A DNA stretch of 51,121 bases from Coriobacteriia bacterium (GTDB lineage: Bacteria > Actinomycetota > Coriobacteriia > Anaerosomatales > PALSA-660). Position 1 is the stretch's first letter, and the number at the start of each line of letters is the position of its first letter. Below are positions 18,026-26,825 of this stretch, one piece after another. Below the pieces are notes generated by a model. The model was not told the DNA's origin, did no database searches, and was given only the letters and a program-made list of their open reading frames with translations. The stretch lies in assembly GCA_030651905.1 (NCBI GenBank), contig JAUSBS010000001.1:1-51121 (forward strand), in the 5' to 3' direction. A program made the translations under genes and the position numbers.

Positions 18026-19576
18026 CTACTCTTCCTCGTAGATTCGCGGGAAGAGGGCGTCTCCCTTCACGACAAGACTGCCCGCCGGCAGCTTGCCCCA
18101 GACGCTCTCGGCGGCGATGTCCGTGACGGAGCACGGGTCGCCGATGCCCAGCCGACGCCAGACCTCCGCCGATGTGTTCGGCATGACCGGCGCCGTGAAC
18201 AGCGCCGCGATGCGGACCGACTCGAGCGCGTCGTACAGGACCGCGAGCAGGCGCGGCCGCGTCTCGTCCGACTTCGCGAGGTTCCACGGAGCGGCGTCCT
18301 CGATGTAGCGGTTGGCGCGCTTGATGAGCATCCACGCCGCCTCCAAAGCCCCCACGTAGTCGAGGCGGGCCATAGCGGCCTCGTACGTCGCCGGCAGCGC
18401 TTCCGCGATGCCGCGCAGCTCGAGATCGTCCGCGGTCGCATCGGCATCCGCCGGCGGCTCGGGGACGACGCCGTCGCAGTACTTCTCGGTCATGTTGAGC
18501 AGTCGGCTGACGAGGTTGCCCCAGTCGTTGGCCAGGTCCCCGTTGTAGCGCTGCACCATCCCCTCCATGGAGATGGAGCCGTCGGCGCCGAACGGGACGT
18601 CGCGGAGGAAGTAGTGGCGGTAGGCGTCCACGCCGAACCTCGCGACGAGGTCGGCCGGGGCCACCGCGTTGCCCTTCGACTTGCTCATCTTCTCGCCCTT
18701 GGTGAGCAGGAAGCCGTGAGCGAAGACGGTCTCGGGCAGCGGCAGTCCGGCCGCCATCAGCATCGCGGGCCAGATCGCGCAGTGGAACCGGATGATGTCC
18801 TTGCCGACGAACTGGTACTGCGCCGGCCAGCGCTTCGCGAACTCCTCGGCACGATCGGGATCACCGTAGCCGATCGCCGTGATGTAGTTGAGCAGCGCAT
18901 CGAACCACACGTACATCACGTGCTCGTCGTCGAACGGCAGTGGGATGCCCCAGGTGAAGGTCGTCCGGGACACCGAGAGATCCTTCAGACCTCCCGAGAC
19001 GAAACTGACTACCTCGTTGCGCCGCGTCTCGGGCTGTATGAACTCCGGGTGCGCCTCGTAGTGCGCGAGCAGACGGTCCTGATAGGCCGAAAGACGGAAG
19101 AACCAGTTGTCCTCGCGGATGAACTGAACGTCCCGCCCGCAGCCGGGGCACTTCCCGTCTGCGAGTTGCTCCTCGGTGTAGAACGTCTCGTCCGGTACGC
19201 AGTACCAGCCCTCGTAGTGGCCCTGGTAGAGGTCGCCGCTGTCCTTGAGGACTTGCAGGAACGCCTGCGCTCCGCGGACATGGCGCCCCTCGGTGGTCCG
19301 GATGAAGTCGTCGTATGTGATGTCGAGCATCTTCCACGCCTCGACGAACTTCGGTGCGATCGTGTCGACCCACGCCTGCGGCTCCGTCCCGTTCTCGGCG
19401 GCGGCCTGGGCGACCTTCTGCCCATGCTCGTCCAGACCGGTCAGGAAGTGGACGTCGTGACCGGTCATCCGCCGGTATCGGGCGAGCGCATCGGCGGCGA
19501 TCGTCGTGTAAGCCGTACCGAGGTGAGGTACCGAGTTCACATAGTAGATGGGGGTCGTGAGGTAGAAGGATTTCAT
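18026..19576 (-). CDS. metG: methionyl-tRNA synthetase
   Basis: 'FYLTTPIYYVNSVPHLGTAYTTIAADALARYRRMTG', 'KMSKSKGNAVAPADL', zinc-binding CPGC region; no C-terminal EMAPII extension. Confidence 0.96.
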   Translation of the reverse strand: MKSFYLTTPIYYVNSVPHLGTAYTTIAADALARYRRMTGHDVHFLTGLDEHGQKVAQAAAENGTEPQAWVDTIAPKFVEAWKMLDITYDDFIRTTEGRHVRGAQAFLQVLKDSGDLYQGHYEGWYCVPDETFYTEEQLADGKCPGCGRDVQFIREDNWFFRLSAYQDRLLAHYEAHPEFIQPETRRNEVVSFVSGGLKDLSVSRTTFTWGIPLPFDDEHVMYVWFDALLNYITAIGYGDPDRAEEFAKRWPAQYQFVGKDIIRFHCAIWPAMLMAAGLPLPETVFAHGFLLTKGEKMSKSKGNAVAPADLVARFGVDAYRHYFLRDVPFGADGSISMEGMVQRYNGDLANDWGNLVSRLLNMTEKYCDGVVPEPPADADATADDLELRGIAEALPATYEAAMARLDYVGALEAAWMLIKRANRYIEDAAPWNLAKSDETRPRLLAVLYDALESVRIAALFTAPVMPNTSAEVWRRLGIGDPCSVTDIAAESVWGKLPAGSLVVKGDALFPRIYEEE

Positions 19577-19718
19577 GAACATAGGTGAATTCGTCCCTGC
19601 TTTGGGTAATACTGGCACGAGAGTAGAGCCTGGGGGGAGGCTCGGAGCGTTCCGTAGCGACCTCCCCCGTATCCTTCACCAGCACGTGTGTGCAGTCAAA
19701 TGAAGGGACCGCGAGAAG

Positions 19719-19961
19719 ATGAGCGACACGGGGATCGTACGCAGAGTCGATGACCTCGGACGGATAGTGCTTCCCATGGAGCTGCGGCGGACACTGGGGA
19801 TCAACGTGCGGGACCCGATGTCCATCTCGGTCGACGGCGAGCGCATCGTCGTCGCGAAACACCACGACTCATGCGTGGTGTGCGGAGCTCTCGAGGACAT
19901 CATGCGGGTCAAGGAGCGGGCGATCTGTCGCAACTGCGTGGCTGCGGTGCAGCGCCTCTAG
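19719..19961 (+). CDS. abrB: AbrB family transition-state regulator with C-terminal zinc-ribbon-like cysteines
   Basis: 'TGIVRRVDDLGRIVLPMELRRTLGINVRDPMSISVDGERIVVAKH' plus C-x2-C...C-x2-C (CVVC...CRNC). Confidence 0.9.
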   Translation: MSDTGIVRRVDDLGRIVLPMELRRTLGINVRDPMSISVDGERIVVAKHHDSCVVCGALEDIMRVKERAICRNCVAAVQRL

Positions 19962-19968
19962 CGCCCCG

Positions 19969-20835
19969 TCAGTCGCGCACGGAGATCCCGTACGCGACGT
20001 TGCGCGGCACGCCGAGTTCCCGGGCCGCCTGCTTGACCGCGTCCTTGCGGGTGACCCCGTCCGCGACCAGCTCGGCGATACGCGCCGCCACCGCGCCTTC
20101 ATCGATCTCGGCCGCCCTGCCGTCAGGCGGCCCGACGAGCAAGACGACCTCTCCCTTGAGCTCCCGCCCCGCGAGCGCGCGAGCGAGCTCCTCCACGGGC
20201 GCGCGAGCGACCTCCTCGTAGAGCTTCGTGAGTTCCCGCGCCATGGCGGCGCGCCTGCCGGGAAACGCCTCCGCGAGTGAAGCGACGGTCGCGGCTGTTC
20301 GGGCAGGCGCCTCGTAGAAGACGAGCGTCGCGTCGAGCGCGGCGAGCTTCTCGAGCGCGCGCCGACGGTCTCCCGCCTTGCGCGGGAGGAAGCCGCCGAA
20401 GTAGAACGCGTGCGTCGGCAGTCCGCTCGCGACGAGCGCGGTCACGATCGCCGAAGGACCCGGCAGCACATCGACGGGAAGCCCCTCCTCGAGACAGGCA
20501 TCGACCAGGCGGGCCCCCGGGTCCGAGATCCCCGGCGTCCCGGCGTCGGACACGAGCGCCACTGATGCGCCCGCCCGCACACGTGCGACGACCTCCGGGG
20601 TCCGACGCTCCAGGTTCTTCGCGTGGTAGGACTCCAGCGGGGTGGAGATGCTGAACCGCGTGAGCAGCTTGCGGGTCACGCGCGTGTCCTCGGCCTCGAT
20701 GACGTCTGCGTCGCGGAGCGCGTCGAGCACTCGGGAGGTCACGTCGCCGAGATTGCCGATCGGTGTCGCGCAGACGAGCAGGCGGCCCGGCGCGCGGACC
20801 GCCTGCTCGGCGTCGGATGAGGTGCGACCCGCCAC
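19969..20835 (-). CDS. rsmI: 16S rRNA 2'-O-ribose C1402 methyltransferase
   Basis: 'LLVCATPIGNLGDVTSRVLDALRDADVIEAEDTRVTRKLL', 'VALVSDAGTPGISDPGARLV'. Confidence 0.95.
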   Translation of the reverse strand: MAGRTSSDAEQAVRAPGRLLVCATPIGNLGDVTSRVLDALRDADVIEAEDTRVTRKLLTRFSISTPLESYHAKNLERRTPEVVARVRAGASVALVSDAGTPGISDPGARLVDACLEEGLPVDVLPGPSAIVTALVASGLPTHAFYFGGFLPRKAGDRRRALEKLAALDATLVFYEAPARTAATVASLAEAFPGRRAAMARELTKLYEEVARAPVEELARALAGRELKGEVVLLVGPPDGRAAEIDEGAVAARIAELVADGVTRKDAVKQAARELGVPRNVAYGISVRD

Positions 20836-22014
20836 CTACGCCCCTTCGGGCGGAGGCGGCGGCATCAAGCTCTCCTGGGGAGCGTCGGGCCCGGCGACGG
20901 ATGTGGCGGGCGGCACGACGGGTGGTACGTCGTTCGCAGCCTGCCACGGGTCGACGGCGGGGGGTGCCGGCTCGACGGGAGGTGTGTACTCGGCTGCCGG
21001 CGGCTCAGGGAAGCCGGTGCCCGGCGGTGCGGGCGGTGCGGGCGGGAAGCCTCCACCGTAGGCCGGTGTGAGCACCGCTGCCGGACCCTGCTCCCGGCCG
21101 GTCATCCGGCGGAAGAAGATCGTCCAGGCACTCCCCGAGAAGGCGCCGTAGACCGCGGCGGGCAGCATGGCTACCAACCCGGCGACCATGCTGACGGCAG
21201 CGACGCCGATGAAGTTGCCGGCGATCGCCATGACGATGATCGGGACGATGAAGATCATGAGCATGACGGTCAGCACGACGCTGTAGACCATCGAGGTCAC
21301 CCACATCACGAAGAACATGCCGATGGCGCCGCGCTTGGCCCACACGTCCGACCAGCCCTGCTTGAGCGACTCGATCGCGGTCCGCTCTTCGAGTACCGCG
21401 TAGCGAATCGCCAACTGGTTGACCGTGCCGAAGACGATCGAGTAGGCGAAGACGGTCACGAACAGGAAGACGAGCCCGCAGCAGAATCCGCCGATGCCCC
21501 CCGCAAGGCCGGAGGCCTGAGTCAGGGACGACGTGTCACCGCCGGCCGTCGCCGCGACGATCCCGAAGATCGACGCGCCGAAGATGACGAGGAAGAGCAC
21601 GAGGATGACGATCATCGGCAGACCGATCAGGAAGTTGAGGAGGAAGACCCGCCCCCAGTGCGCGAATCCGACGCGCCAGCCGTCGGCGGCCTTCACCGCG
21701 CGCTTCTCTTCGGCCTCGTTGACCAGGAACGCGAGTCCGCCTTGCGCGGCGTACGTCAGGACGAAGAACACGATGCCGATCAGGACCAGGAACGCACCGA
21801 CCGCGATGATGAGCGGCAAGTAGTTCTGCAGCTGATCGAGGAACTGCTGGCTGGCGGCGTTGCCCGAGCCGCTGTTGCCACTACCGCTGTTCCAGTTCGA
21901 GCTGGAGTTCCCGCCGCCGGCGCCGCCGGCGCCCGCGAACAGGCCGAACAGCCACAGGATCTTGTAGCGCCAGGTCGTGCCCCATGCGCGCTTGACGATA
22001 TCGAGGTAGTTCAC
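20836..22014 (-). CDS. multi-TM membrane protein with Pro-rich C-terminal tail
   Basis: Multiple hydrophobic segments; 'YAVLEERTAIESLKQGWSDV'; PPAPPAPPG tail; likely GTG start. Confidence 0.65.
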   Translation of the reverse strand: MNYLDIVKRAWGTTWRYKILWLFGLFAGAGGAGGGNSSSNWNSGSGNSGSGNAASQQFLDQLQNYLPLIIAVGAFLVLIGIVFFVLTYAAQGGLAFLVNEAEEKRAVKAADGWRVGFAHWGRVFLLNFLIGLPMIVILVLFLVIFGASIFGIVAATAGGDTSSLTQASGLAGGIGGFCCGLVFLFVTVFAYSIVFGTVNQLAIRYAVLEERTAIESLKQGWSDVWAKRGAIGMFFVMWVTSMVYSVVLTVMLMIFIVPIIVMAIAGNFIGVAAVSMVAGLVAMLPAAVYGAFSGSAWTIFFRRMTGREQGPAAVLTPAYGGGFPPAPPAPPGTGFPEPPAAEYTPPVEPAPPAVDPWQAANDVPPVVPPATSVAGPDAPQESLMPPPPPEGA

Positions 22015-22070
22015 GCAACTCCTCCGCTCCCTTGGCATCGCTGTCATGGCGACGCGCGGCTCCCTTGAGG

Positions 22071-23183
22071 CTACTCCATCCGCACGAGCTCGTACGCTCG
22101 TGTTCCCAGTCCCATCACTTCCGCATACGCCATCGCGGACGTGCCGTCCACTCCGGTGATGACCGTGAACTTGTCGCTTCCCGCCGCCATGCCTTCACCA
22201 AGAGAGCCCGGAAGACCCGCGGCGGCGGTCACGAGGTCATAGGCCGCCTGGTCGATGGCCACGGGATCGGTGGACGCGAGGACGCCGATGTCCCCGACGA
22301 TGGGCGCGTCCGAGAAGCTCCAGCAATCGCAGTCGGGCGAGACCGCGGTCACGAAGGACAGGTAGACGACCTTGCCCTCCTTGCCGGCCACAGCCCCCGC
22401 GACATGCTCGACGATCTTCTCCTGGATGGCCTCGGGTGTCGTCTTCCACTGCGTCGCGATCGCTCCGTACGGGCAGCTCGCGACACATTCCCCGCATCCG
22501 TAGCAGACGCTGAAGTCGACCTCGGCCACGCGGTCGGGGTTGATGACGATGGCGGCGACGGGGCACCACTTCACACATCTCGCGCACGCGGTGCACTTCT
22601 CAGTGGTGACCTCGGGGCGGAAGTCGGAGTGCATGCGTTGCTTCGCCGAGCGGCATCCGAGCCCCATGCCCACGTTCTTGAGCGCGCCACCGAAACCCGT
22701 CGCCTCGTGGCCCTTCACGTGCGTCACGACGACCATGGCGTCCGCATGGACGGCGGCCGCCCCGATCCGGACGGTCTGGAAGTGCCTCCCGCCCTCGATG
22801 GGGACGTCGACAGCGTCGCGACCGTCGATGCCGTCCGCGATCACGATGGGCGCGTCGACCGTCGCGAAGCTGAATCCGTTGTGGACGGCGCAGGCGAGGT
22901 GGTCGACGGCGTTGGCGCGCTGGCCTCGATACAGGGTGTTCGCGTCGGTCAGGAACGGCTTGCCGCCGTGCGACTTCACGCGCGCGACGACCTCGCGGAG
23001 GAAGACCGGATGGACGAACCCTGTGTTGCCCTGTTCGCCGAAGTGGAGCTTCACCGCCACGAGATCGCCTTCGGCGACCGCATCGCGCAGACCGGCGCGC
23101 TCGAGCAACTGCCCTGCGCGCGCGACCATCGAGATCTTCTTCGGAGAACGGACGGGGGCGAAGTGGACCTTCGGCGCGCTCAC
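22071..23183 (-). CDS. DUF362 domain 4Fe-4S binding protein
   Basis: DUF362-like N-domain (HFGEQGNTGFVHPVFLREVV) and two ferredoxin cysteine clusters (CTACARCVKWCP; CYGCGECVASCP). Confidence 0.85.
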   Translation of the reverse strand: MSAPKVHFAPVRSPKKISMVARAGQLLERAGLRDAVAEGDLVAVKLHFGEQGNTGFVHPVFLREVVARVKSHGGKPFLTDANTLYRGQRANAVDHLACAVHNGFSFATVDAPIVIADGIDGRDAVDVPIEGGRHFQTVRIGAAAVHADAMVVVTHVKGHEATGFGGALKNVGMGLGCRSAKQRMHSDFRPEVTTEKCTACARCVKWCPVAAIVINPDRVAEVDFSVCYGCGECVASCPYGAIATQWKTTPEAIQEKIVEHVAGAVAGKEGKVVYLSFVTAVSPDCDCWSFSDAPIVGDIGVLASTDPVAIDQAAYDLVTAAAGLPGSLGEGMAAGSDKFTVITGVDGTSAMAYAEVMGLGTRAYELVRME

Positions 23184-24154
23184 CTGTGCAGCCCCTCCCG
23201 GGAGTCGTGCTCGTCGAACGCGAGCGCCGCGGCGCCCACGACACCGGCGTCGTTGCCGAGTTCGGCGGGAACCACATGAACGTCCCTGCGTCCCGCCAGC
23301 GCCTCGGACGAGATCGCCTGGGTAGCCCGCTCGATGATGAGCGGACAGGTCTCACCGATGCCGCCGCCGATCACGACCAACTGGGGGTTGAGCAGGTTGA
23401 CGAGTCCCACGAGCGCCTCGCCGAGCACGTGCCCGACACGCCCCATGATCTCCGCTGCGGCCTCGTCTCCGGCGTTCGCAGCCTCGATCACGAGCTCGGC
23501 GGTGATGAGTCCGGGGTCGTCGCCCGCTCGGCGCAGTATGCCGGAGCCTCTGTACGTCTCGGCGGCCGCCCTTCCCTCGCGGATGATGGCGGGCCGTGCC
23601 ACGAAGGCCTCGAGGTGGCCCTTGCCACCGCACGGGCAATCGGGACCGTCGAGATCGACGACCATGTGGCCGATCTCGCCGCCGAGTCCGCGGTGGCCGC
23701 GGTACAGCTCTCCCGCGATGAACACACCGCCGCCTACACCGGTGCCGACCGTGACCATGAGGAAGTCGCGGGCGCCCTTGGCGGCGCCGAAACGGGACTC
23801 CCCGAGAGCGGCCGTGTGGCCGTCGTTGTCTATGGCGACCGAGTGCTTCGTACGCGACATGACCAGACCGCGCATGTCCACGCCGCCCAGTGGGAGGTTC
23901 GTGCAGAACTCGACCGTCTGCCGTCCGAAGTCGATCTGCGCCGGGAGGCCGATGCCGATCCCGGCTATCTCGGAGGCGTGGACGCCCGTGGCGACCTCAC
24001 CGATCGCGTCGATGATCGCGTCGACGACACCGAAGGGGCCGCCCTTCGGCGTGGAGGTCCGCATCTCTTTGACGATGCGCCCTTTTCGCTCGACGAGCCC
24101 TGCCGCGATCCGGGTGCCGCCGACATCGAGGCCGATGGCGTAGCTGGCGCGCAT
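23180..24154 (-). CDS. ROK family glucokinase-like sugar kinase
   Basis: 'AIGLDVGGTRIAAGLVERKGRIVKEMRTSTP', 'GTGVGGGVFIAGELYRGHRGLGGEIGHMVVDLDGPDCPCGGKGHLEAFVA'; start set at internal ATG. Confidence 0.9.
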   Translation of the reverse strand: MRASYAIGLDVGGTRIAAGLVERKGRIVKEMRTSTPKGGPFGVVDAIIDAIGEVATGVHASEIAGIGIGLPAQIDFGRQTVEFCTNLPLGGVDMRGLVMSRTKHSVAIDNDGHTAALGESRFGAAKGARDFLMVTVGTGVGGGVFIAGELYRGHRGLGGEIGHMVVDLDGPDCPCGGKGHLEAFVARPAIIREGRAAAETYRGSGILRRAGDDPGLITAELVIEAANAGDEAAAEIMGRVGHVLGEALVGLVNLLNPQLVVIGGGIGETCPLIIERATQAISSEALAGRRDVHVVPAELGNDAGVVGAAALAFDEHDSREGLHR

Positions 24155-24258
24155 GTACCCCCCGATCCTTCTCACATGGGATGCCGTCCGCCCATGCAGA
24201 GCGGGCCCGGCTACAGATGATACGCCTGCCGCCCAGGGCATGCGGGCGCGTGTGCGCG

Positions 24259-24789
24259 TCAGTAGTCCCAGACGACTCCGCGCGCCTTCATGAGTCCCAG
24301 GTCGCGCATCTTGGCCATCATGTCGCTCTCCGAGACGGCGAAGAGGCGGGCCAGATACCGGTAGTCGTTGAACCACTTCGCGGCCTGTTCGCGGACCATG
24401 TACTCCGGCATGACGAACTCCTCGGCCATCGTGTCCGCGAGCCGGTGATCGCCGGTCGTGTCCCGAGGGTAGGGAGTAGCAGGGTCGTCGATCCTCACGA
24501 GGATGTGCGAGAGCATGTGCGCGAGGGCGTCCCGGCGGCTCTCGGGGGTACTCGAACCGTTGAGCAGGATGACCGGAACACCACCTTCGGAGACGATCGC
24601 ACCGGTGAACCACGCCGGGAAGGCCACGGTCATCGTGGGCACGCCGAGGATGGCCGCAGCGTCGTCGACCGACACAGGCGGCTCGATGGCGCCGGCGCGC
24701 CGGAGTTGGGCCTCTACGAGTCCCTTGTAGTGGGCATCCGACGTGAGTGGCACGAAGAGAAGCGACCCTCCAAAGGAGAAGCGACGCAC
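24259..24789 (-). CDS. ImmA/IrrE-like protein with degenerate HExxH (HMLSH)
   Basis: 'AILGVPTMTVAFPAWFTGAIV...ALAHMLSHILV...LADTMAEEFVMPEYMV' follows the ImmA/IrrE pattern; catalytic Glu replaced by Met. Confidence 0.6.
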   Translation of the reverse strand: MRRFSFGGSLLFVPLTSDAHYKGLVEAQLRRAGAIEPPVSVDDAAAILGVPTMTVAFPAWFTGAIVSEGGVPVILLNGSSTPESRRDALAHMLSHILVRIDDPATPYPRDTTGDHRLADTMAEEFVMPEYMVREQAAKWFNDYRYLARLFAVSESDMMAKMRDLGLMKARGVVWDY

Positions 24790-24805
24790 AATTGCATCGT
24801 CTCAT

Positions 24806-24876
24806 GTATCGGCATTGCGGATAATGTAGTAACAGTCCGCCTACAACAGTCCGCCTGCGGCGGGCGATGCCGATAC
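24806..24876. repeat. inverted repeat enclosing tandem 12-bp direct repeats
   Basis: GTATCGGCAT (24806-24815) / ATGCCGATAC (24867-24876); AACAGTCCGCCT at 24831-24842 and 24845-24856. Confidence 0.75.
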
Positions 24877-24905
24877 CTCTCGTATAGGTCCTTCCGGGAA
24901 GGCGA

Positions 24906-26825
24906 ATGATGAGCGGGCAGGTGCAGCTTCGCGCTGAGGAGGTCGTCCGTGCGCTCGCGGCCGCAGCGGCGGCCGTGCGCCTGTACCCGCCCACCAGCGA
25001 GATCCCCGCCCAGACCGTCCAGAGGTTCGTCCAAGTGAGCGAGGCCGTCACGCTCGCAGCTCGCGGACCGGTCCGGTTCGTCGTCGAGCCGAAAGCCTTC
25101 AAGCTCGGGGACCAGATCGTCGCCGAAGGACAGGCGCAAGTCACCGGACTCGCCGAGATGCTCTACGCGCACCAGGTCGGCCAGCTCATCGTCGCGCCGG
25201 GACTCACGGCGGACGAGACGAACGCGTTCCTGCGCTGCGCCGGCTCGGACGCCTCGGCGGTGCGTGAGGAGGGTGGCCTGCGCGCCGTCATCGTCCAGGC
25301 CGGAGTCTCGCAGCTCGCGGTCATCGAGGTCACGCTGCGCGCATCCACCGACGAGGGCCTCGCCGGGCTCGACCTCACGTCCGCGCCGCTCGACGCGATC
25401 GGCCCTGCGGTACTCCGCTCGGCCGCATCATGGGCCCGCTCCGCAGCGTCCGGCGAAGGGCGGGACGAGATCGGCGAAGTCATCAACGGCCTCGAATCGG
25501 CCGCTCGGGAACTTGCCGCCGAGCGCGTCGCCGCCGCTCTGCTCCAGCTCGACGAGGCCACGCGCGCCGCCGTTCTGGCGGCGGCTATCCGCCCTGACGC
25601 AGGCGGTCGCGTCATGGAGGGCGCGCTGTCGGTGATCGCGAACATGCGGCCGGCCACACTCGCCAGACTCATGACGCTCGCCGCCGCGCGCACTGGTGGC
25701 GACGCGGGCTCCATCATGTCGAAGCTGGAGCTGGGGCCCGAGGCCATGCGCGCTCTCGAGTTACTGCTCCGCCCCTCGCCCCGGACCGAGGCCGAGTCGG
25801 GAGTCCCCCCGGTGATCGATGCCTCGGCCATAGCGAGCGACGCGGTCGCCGAGACCGAGGACGACGACGAGGCCATGGCCATGGTGCTGGCGACCCGCGA
25901 CCCAGCGGGTGAGGCGGTGCGGGCGCTCGCCACGACGATGTGCATCCTGGACCGTGGGGCGACCGCCGAGTCCATCGAGTCGGTCGGCGAGGCGATGCCT
26001 CGAGCGGTGGCGGCCGGCGCGTTCCCGCTCGTCCGCACAGCCCTCGCGCAGCTCGACATCTTGACCGACCGTCCGGAGCTGCAGGACGCGGTGGAGCGCG
26101 CGCGACGGGCGTCCGCACAACCCGAAGCGCTCCTCGAGGGCCTGCTTGCGCTCAGCGATGCACCGAAGGCACGCGACGCGGCGGCCGTCGCCGCGGCAGC
26201 AGGAGTGGTCGGTGCCGAGGCCGTCGTCGAGGCCTGGCTGCTCTCCTCCGAGGCCAAGCGGCCCTTGCTGGTCGAGATCGGTCGCGCGATGCCCGAGCAG
26301 TTCATCGCGGCCACGGGGCGCCGGATCCGCGCGGGCGACCCCGTCGAGGTACGTGAACTCGCGGGGATGCTGGGCCGTCTCGGCGACCGTCGTTCGGTAT
26401 CGGTACTCTCCCTGGCGCTGGACCACCAGGCGCGCGAGGTCAGGCTCGCCGCGATAGCGGCACTCGAGACCATCGACGCGGAGGAGTCCTGGGCGGCGAT
26501 CATCAGCGCACTGACCCATCCCGATGAGACGACGGCGCGCGCCGCCCTCGAGACGATCCGAAGGACCGGAAGGCGTCGCGCGGTCCCTGCGATGCTCGCG
26601 GTACTGCAACTGCGGACATCGGGTACGAGGAATCACGACCTCAAGCGCGAAATCATAGAGGACGTGCGCACTATGGGCGCTACGGAGGCGATCCCCGTAC
26701 TCAAGCGGATAGCATCGAACCGGCTGACGTTCCGCCGCAAGCCGCGCGAGTTGCGCGACGCGGCACGCCGAGCAGTGACGGACCTGCAAGCGGCCGAGCA
26801 GGCCGACGGAGAGAAGGTGCGGTAA
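24906..26825 (+). CDS. HEAT-repeat protein with N-terminal domain shared with the downstream HD-GYP-like protein
   Basis: N-terminal 'EEVVRALAAAAAAVRLYPPTSE...'; C-terminal HEAT-like helical pairs (DRRSVSVLSLALDHQAREVRLAAIAALETIDAEESWAAIISALTHPDETTARAALETIRRTG). Confidence 0.8.
   Translation: MMSGQVQLRAEEVVRALAAAAAAVRLYPPTSEIPAQTVQRFVQVSEAVTLAARGPVRFVVEPKAFKLGDQIVAEGQAQVTGLAEMLYAHQVGQLIVAPGLTADETNAFLRCAGSDASAVREEGGLRAVIVQAGVSQLAVIEVTLRASTDEGLAGLDLTSAPLDAIGPAVLRSAASWARSAASGEGRDEIGEVINGLESAARELAAERVAAALLQLDEATRAAVLAAAIRPDAGGRVMEGALSVIANMRPATLARLMTLAAARTGGDAGSIMSKLELGPEAMRALELLLRPSPRTEAESGVPPVIDASAIASDAVAETEDDDEAMAMVLATRDPAGEAVRALATTMCILDRGATAESIESVGEAMPRAVAAGAFPLVRTALAQLDILTDRPELQDAVERARRASAQPEALLEGLLALSDAPKARDAAAVAAAAGVVGAEAVVEAWLLSSEAKRPLLVEIGRAMPEQFIAATGRRIRAGDPVEVRELAGMLGRLGDRRSVSVLSLALDHQAREVRLAAIAALETIDAEESWAAIISALTHPDETTARAALETIRRTGRRRAVPAMLAVLQLRTSGTRNHDLKREIIEDVRTMGATEAIPVLKRIASNRLTFRRKPRELRDAARRAVTDLQAAEQADGEKVR

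Noticed and set aside
17900-19588. 562-aa plus-strand ORF opposite metG
   Set aside because: Antisense to a clear methionyl-tRNA synthetase; Arg/His/Val-rich artefact composition
19577-19718. Possible T-box or other riboswitch upstream of metG
   Set aside because: No AGGGTGGnACCGCG-type T-box motif found on the minus strand; only a short GC-rich hairpin
20960-21060. Pro/Gly-rich repeat tract
   Set aside because: Codes for an ordinary proline-rich cytoplasmic tail of the membrane protein; no unusual DNA structure evident
24831-24856. Short direct repeats considered as a CRISPR or VNTR
   Set aside because: Only two 12-bp copies with no spacers; better explained as a regulatory repeat
23180-25144. 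654-aa minus ORF as a single fusion protein
   Set aside because: The real ROK kinase starts at about 24154; the upstream extension overlaps the IrrE-like gene and is nonsense in composition
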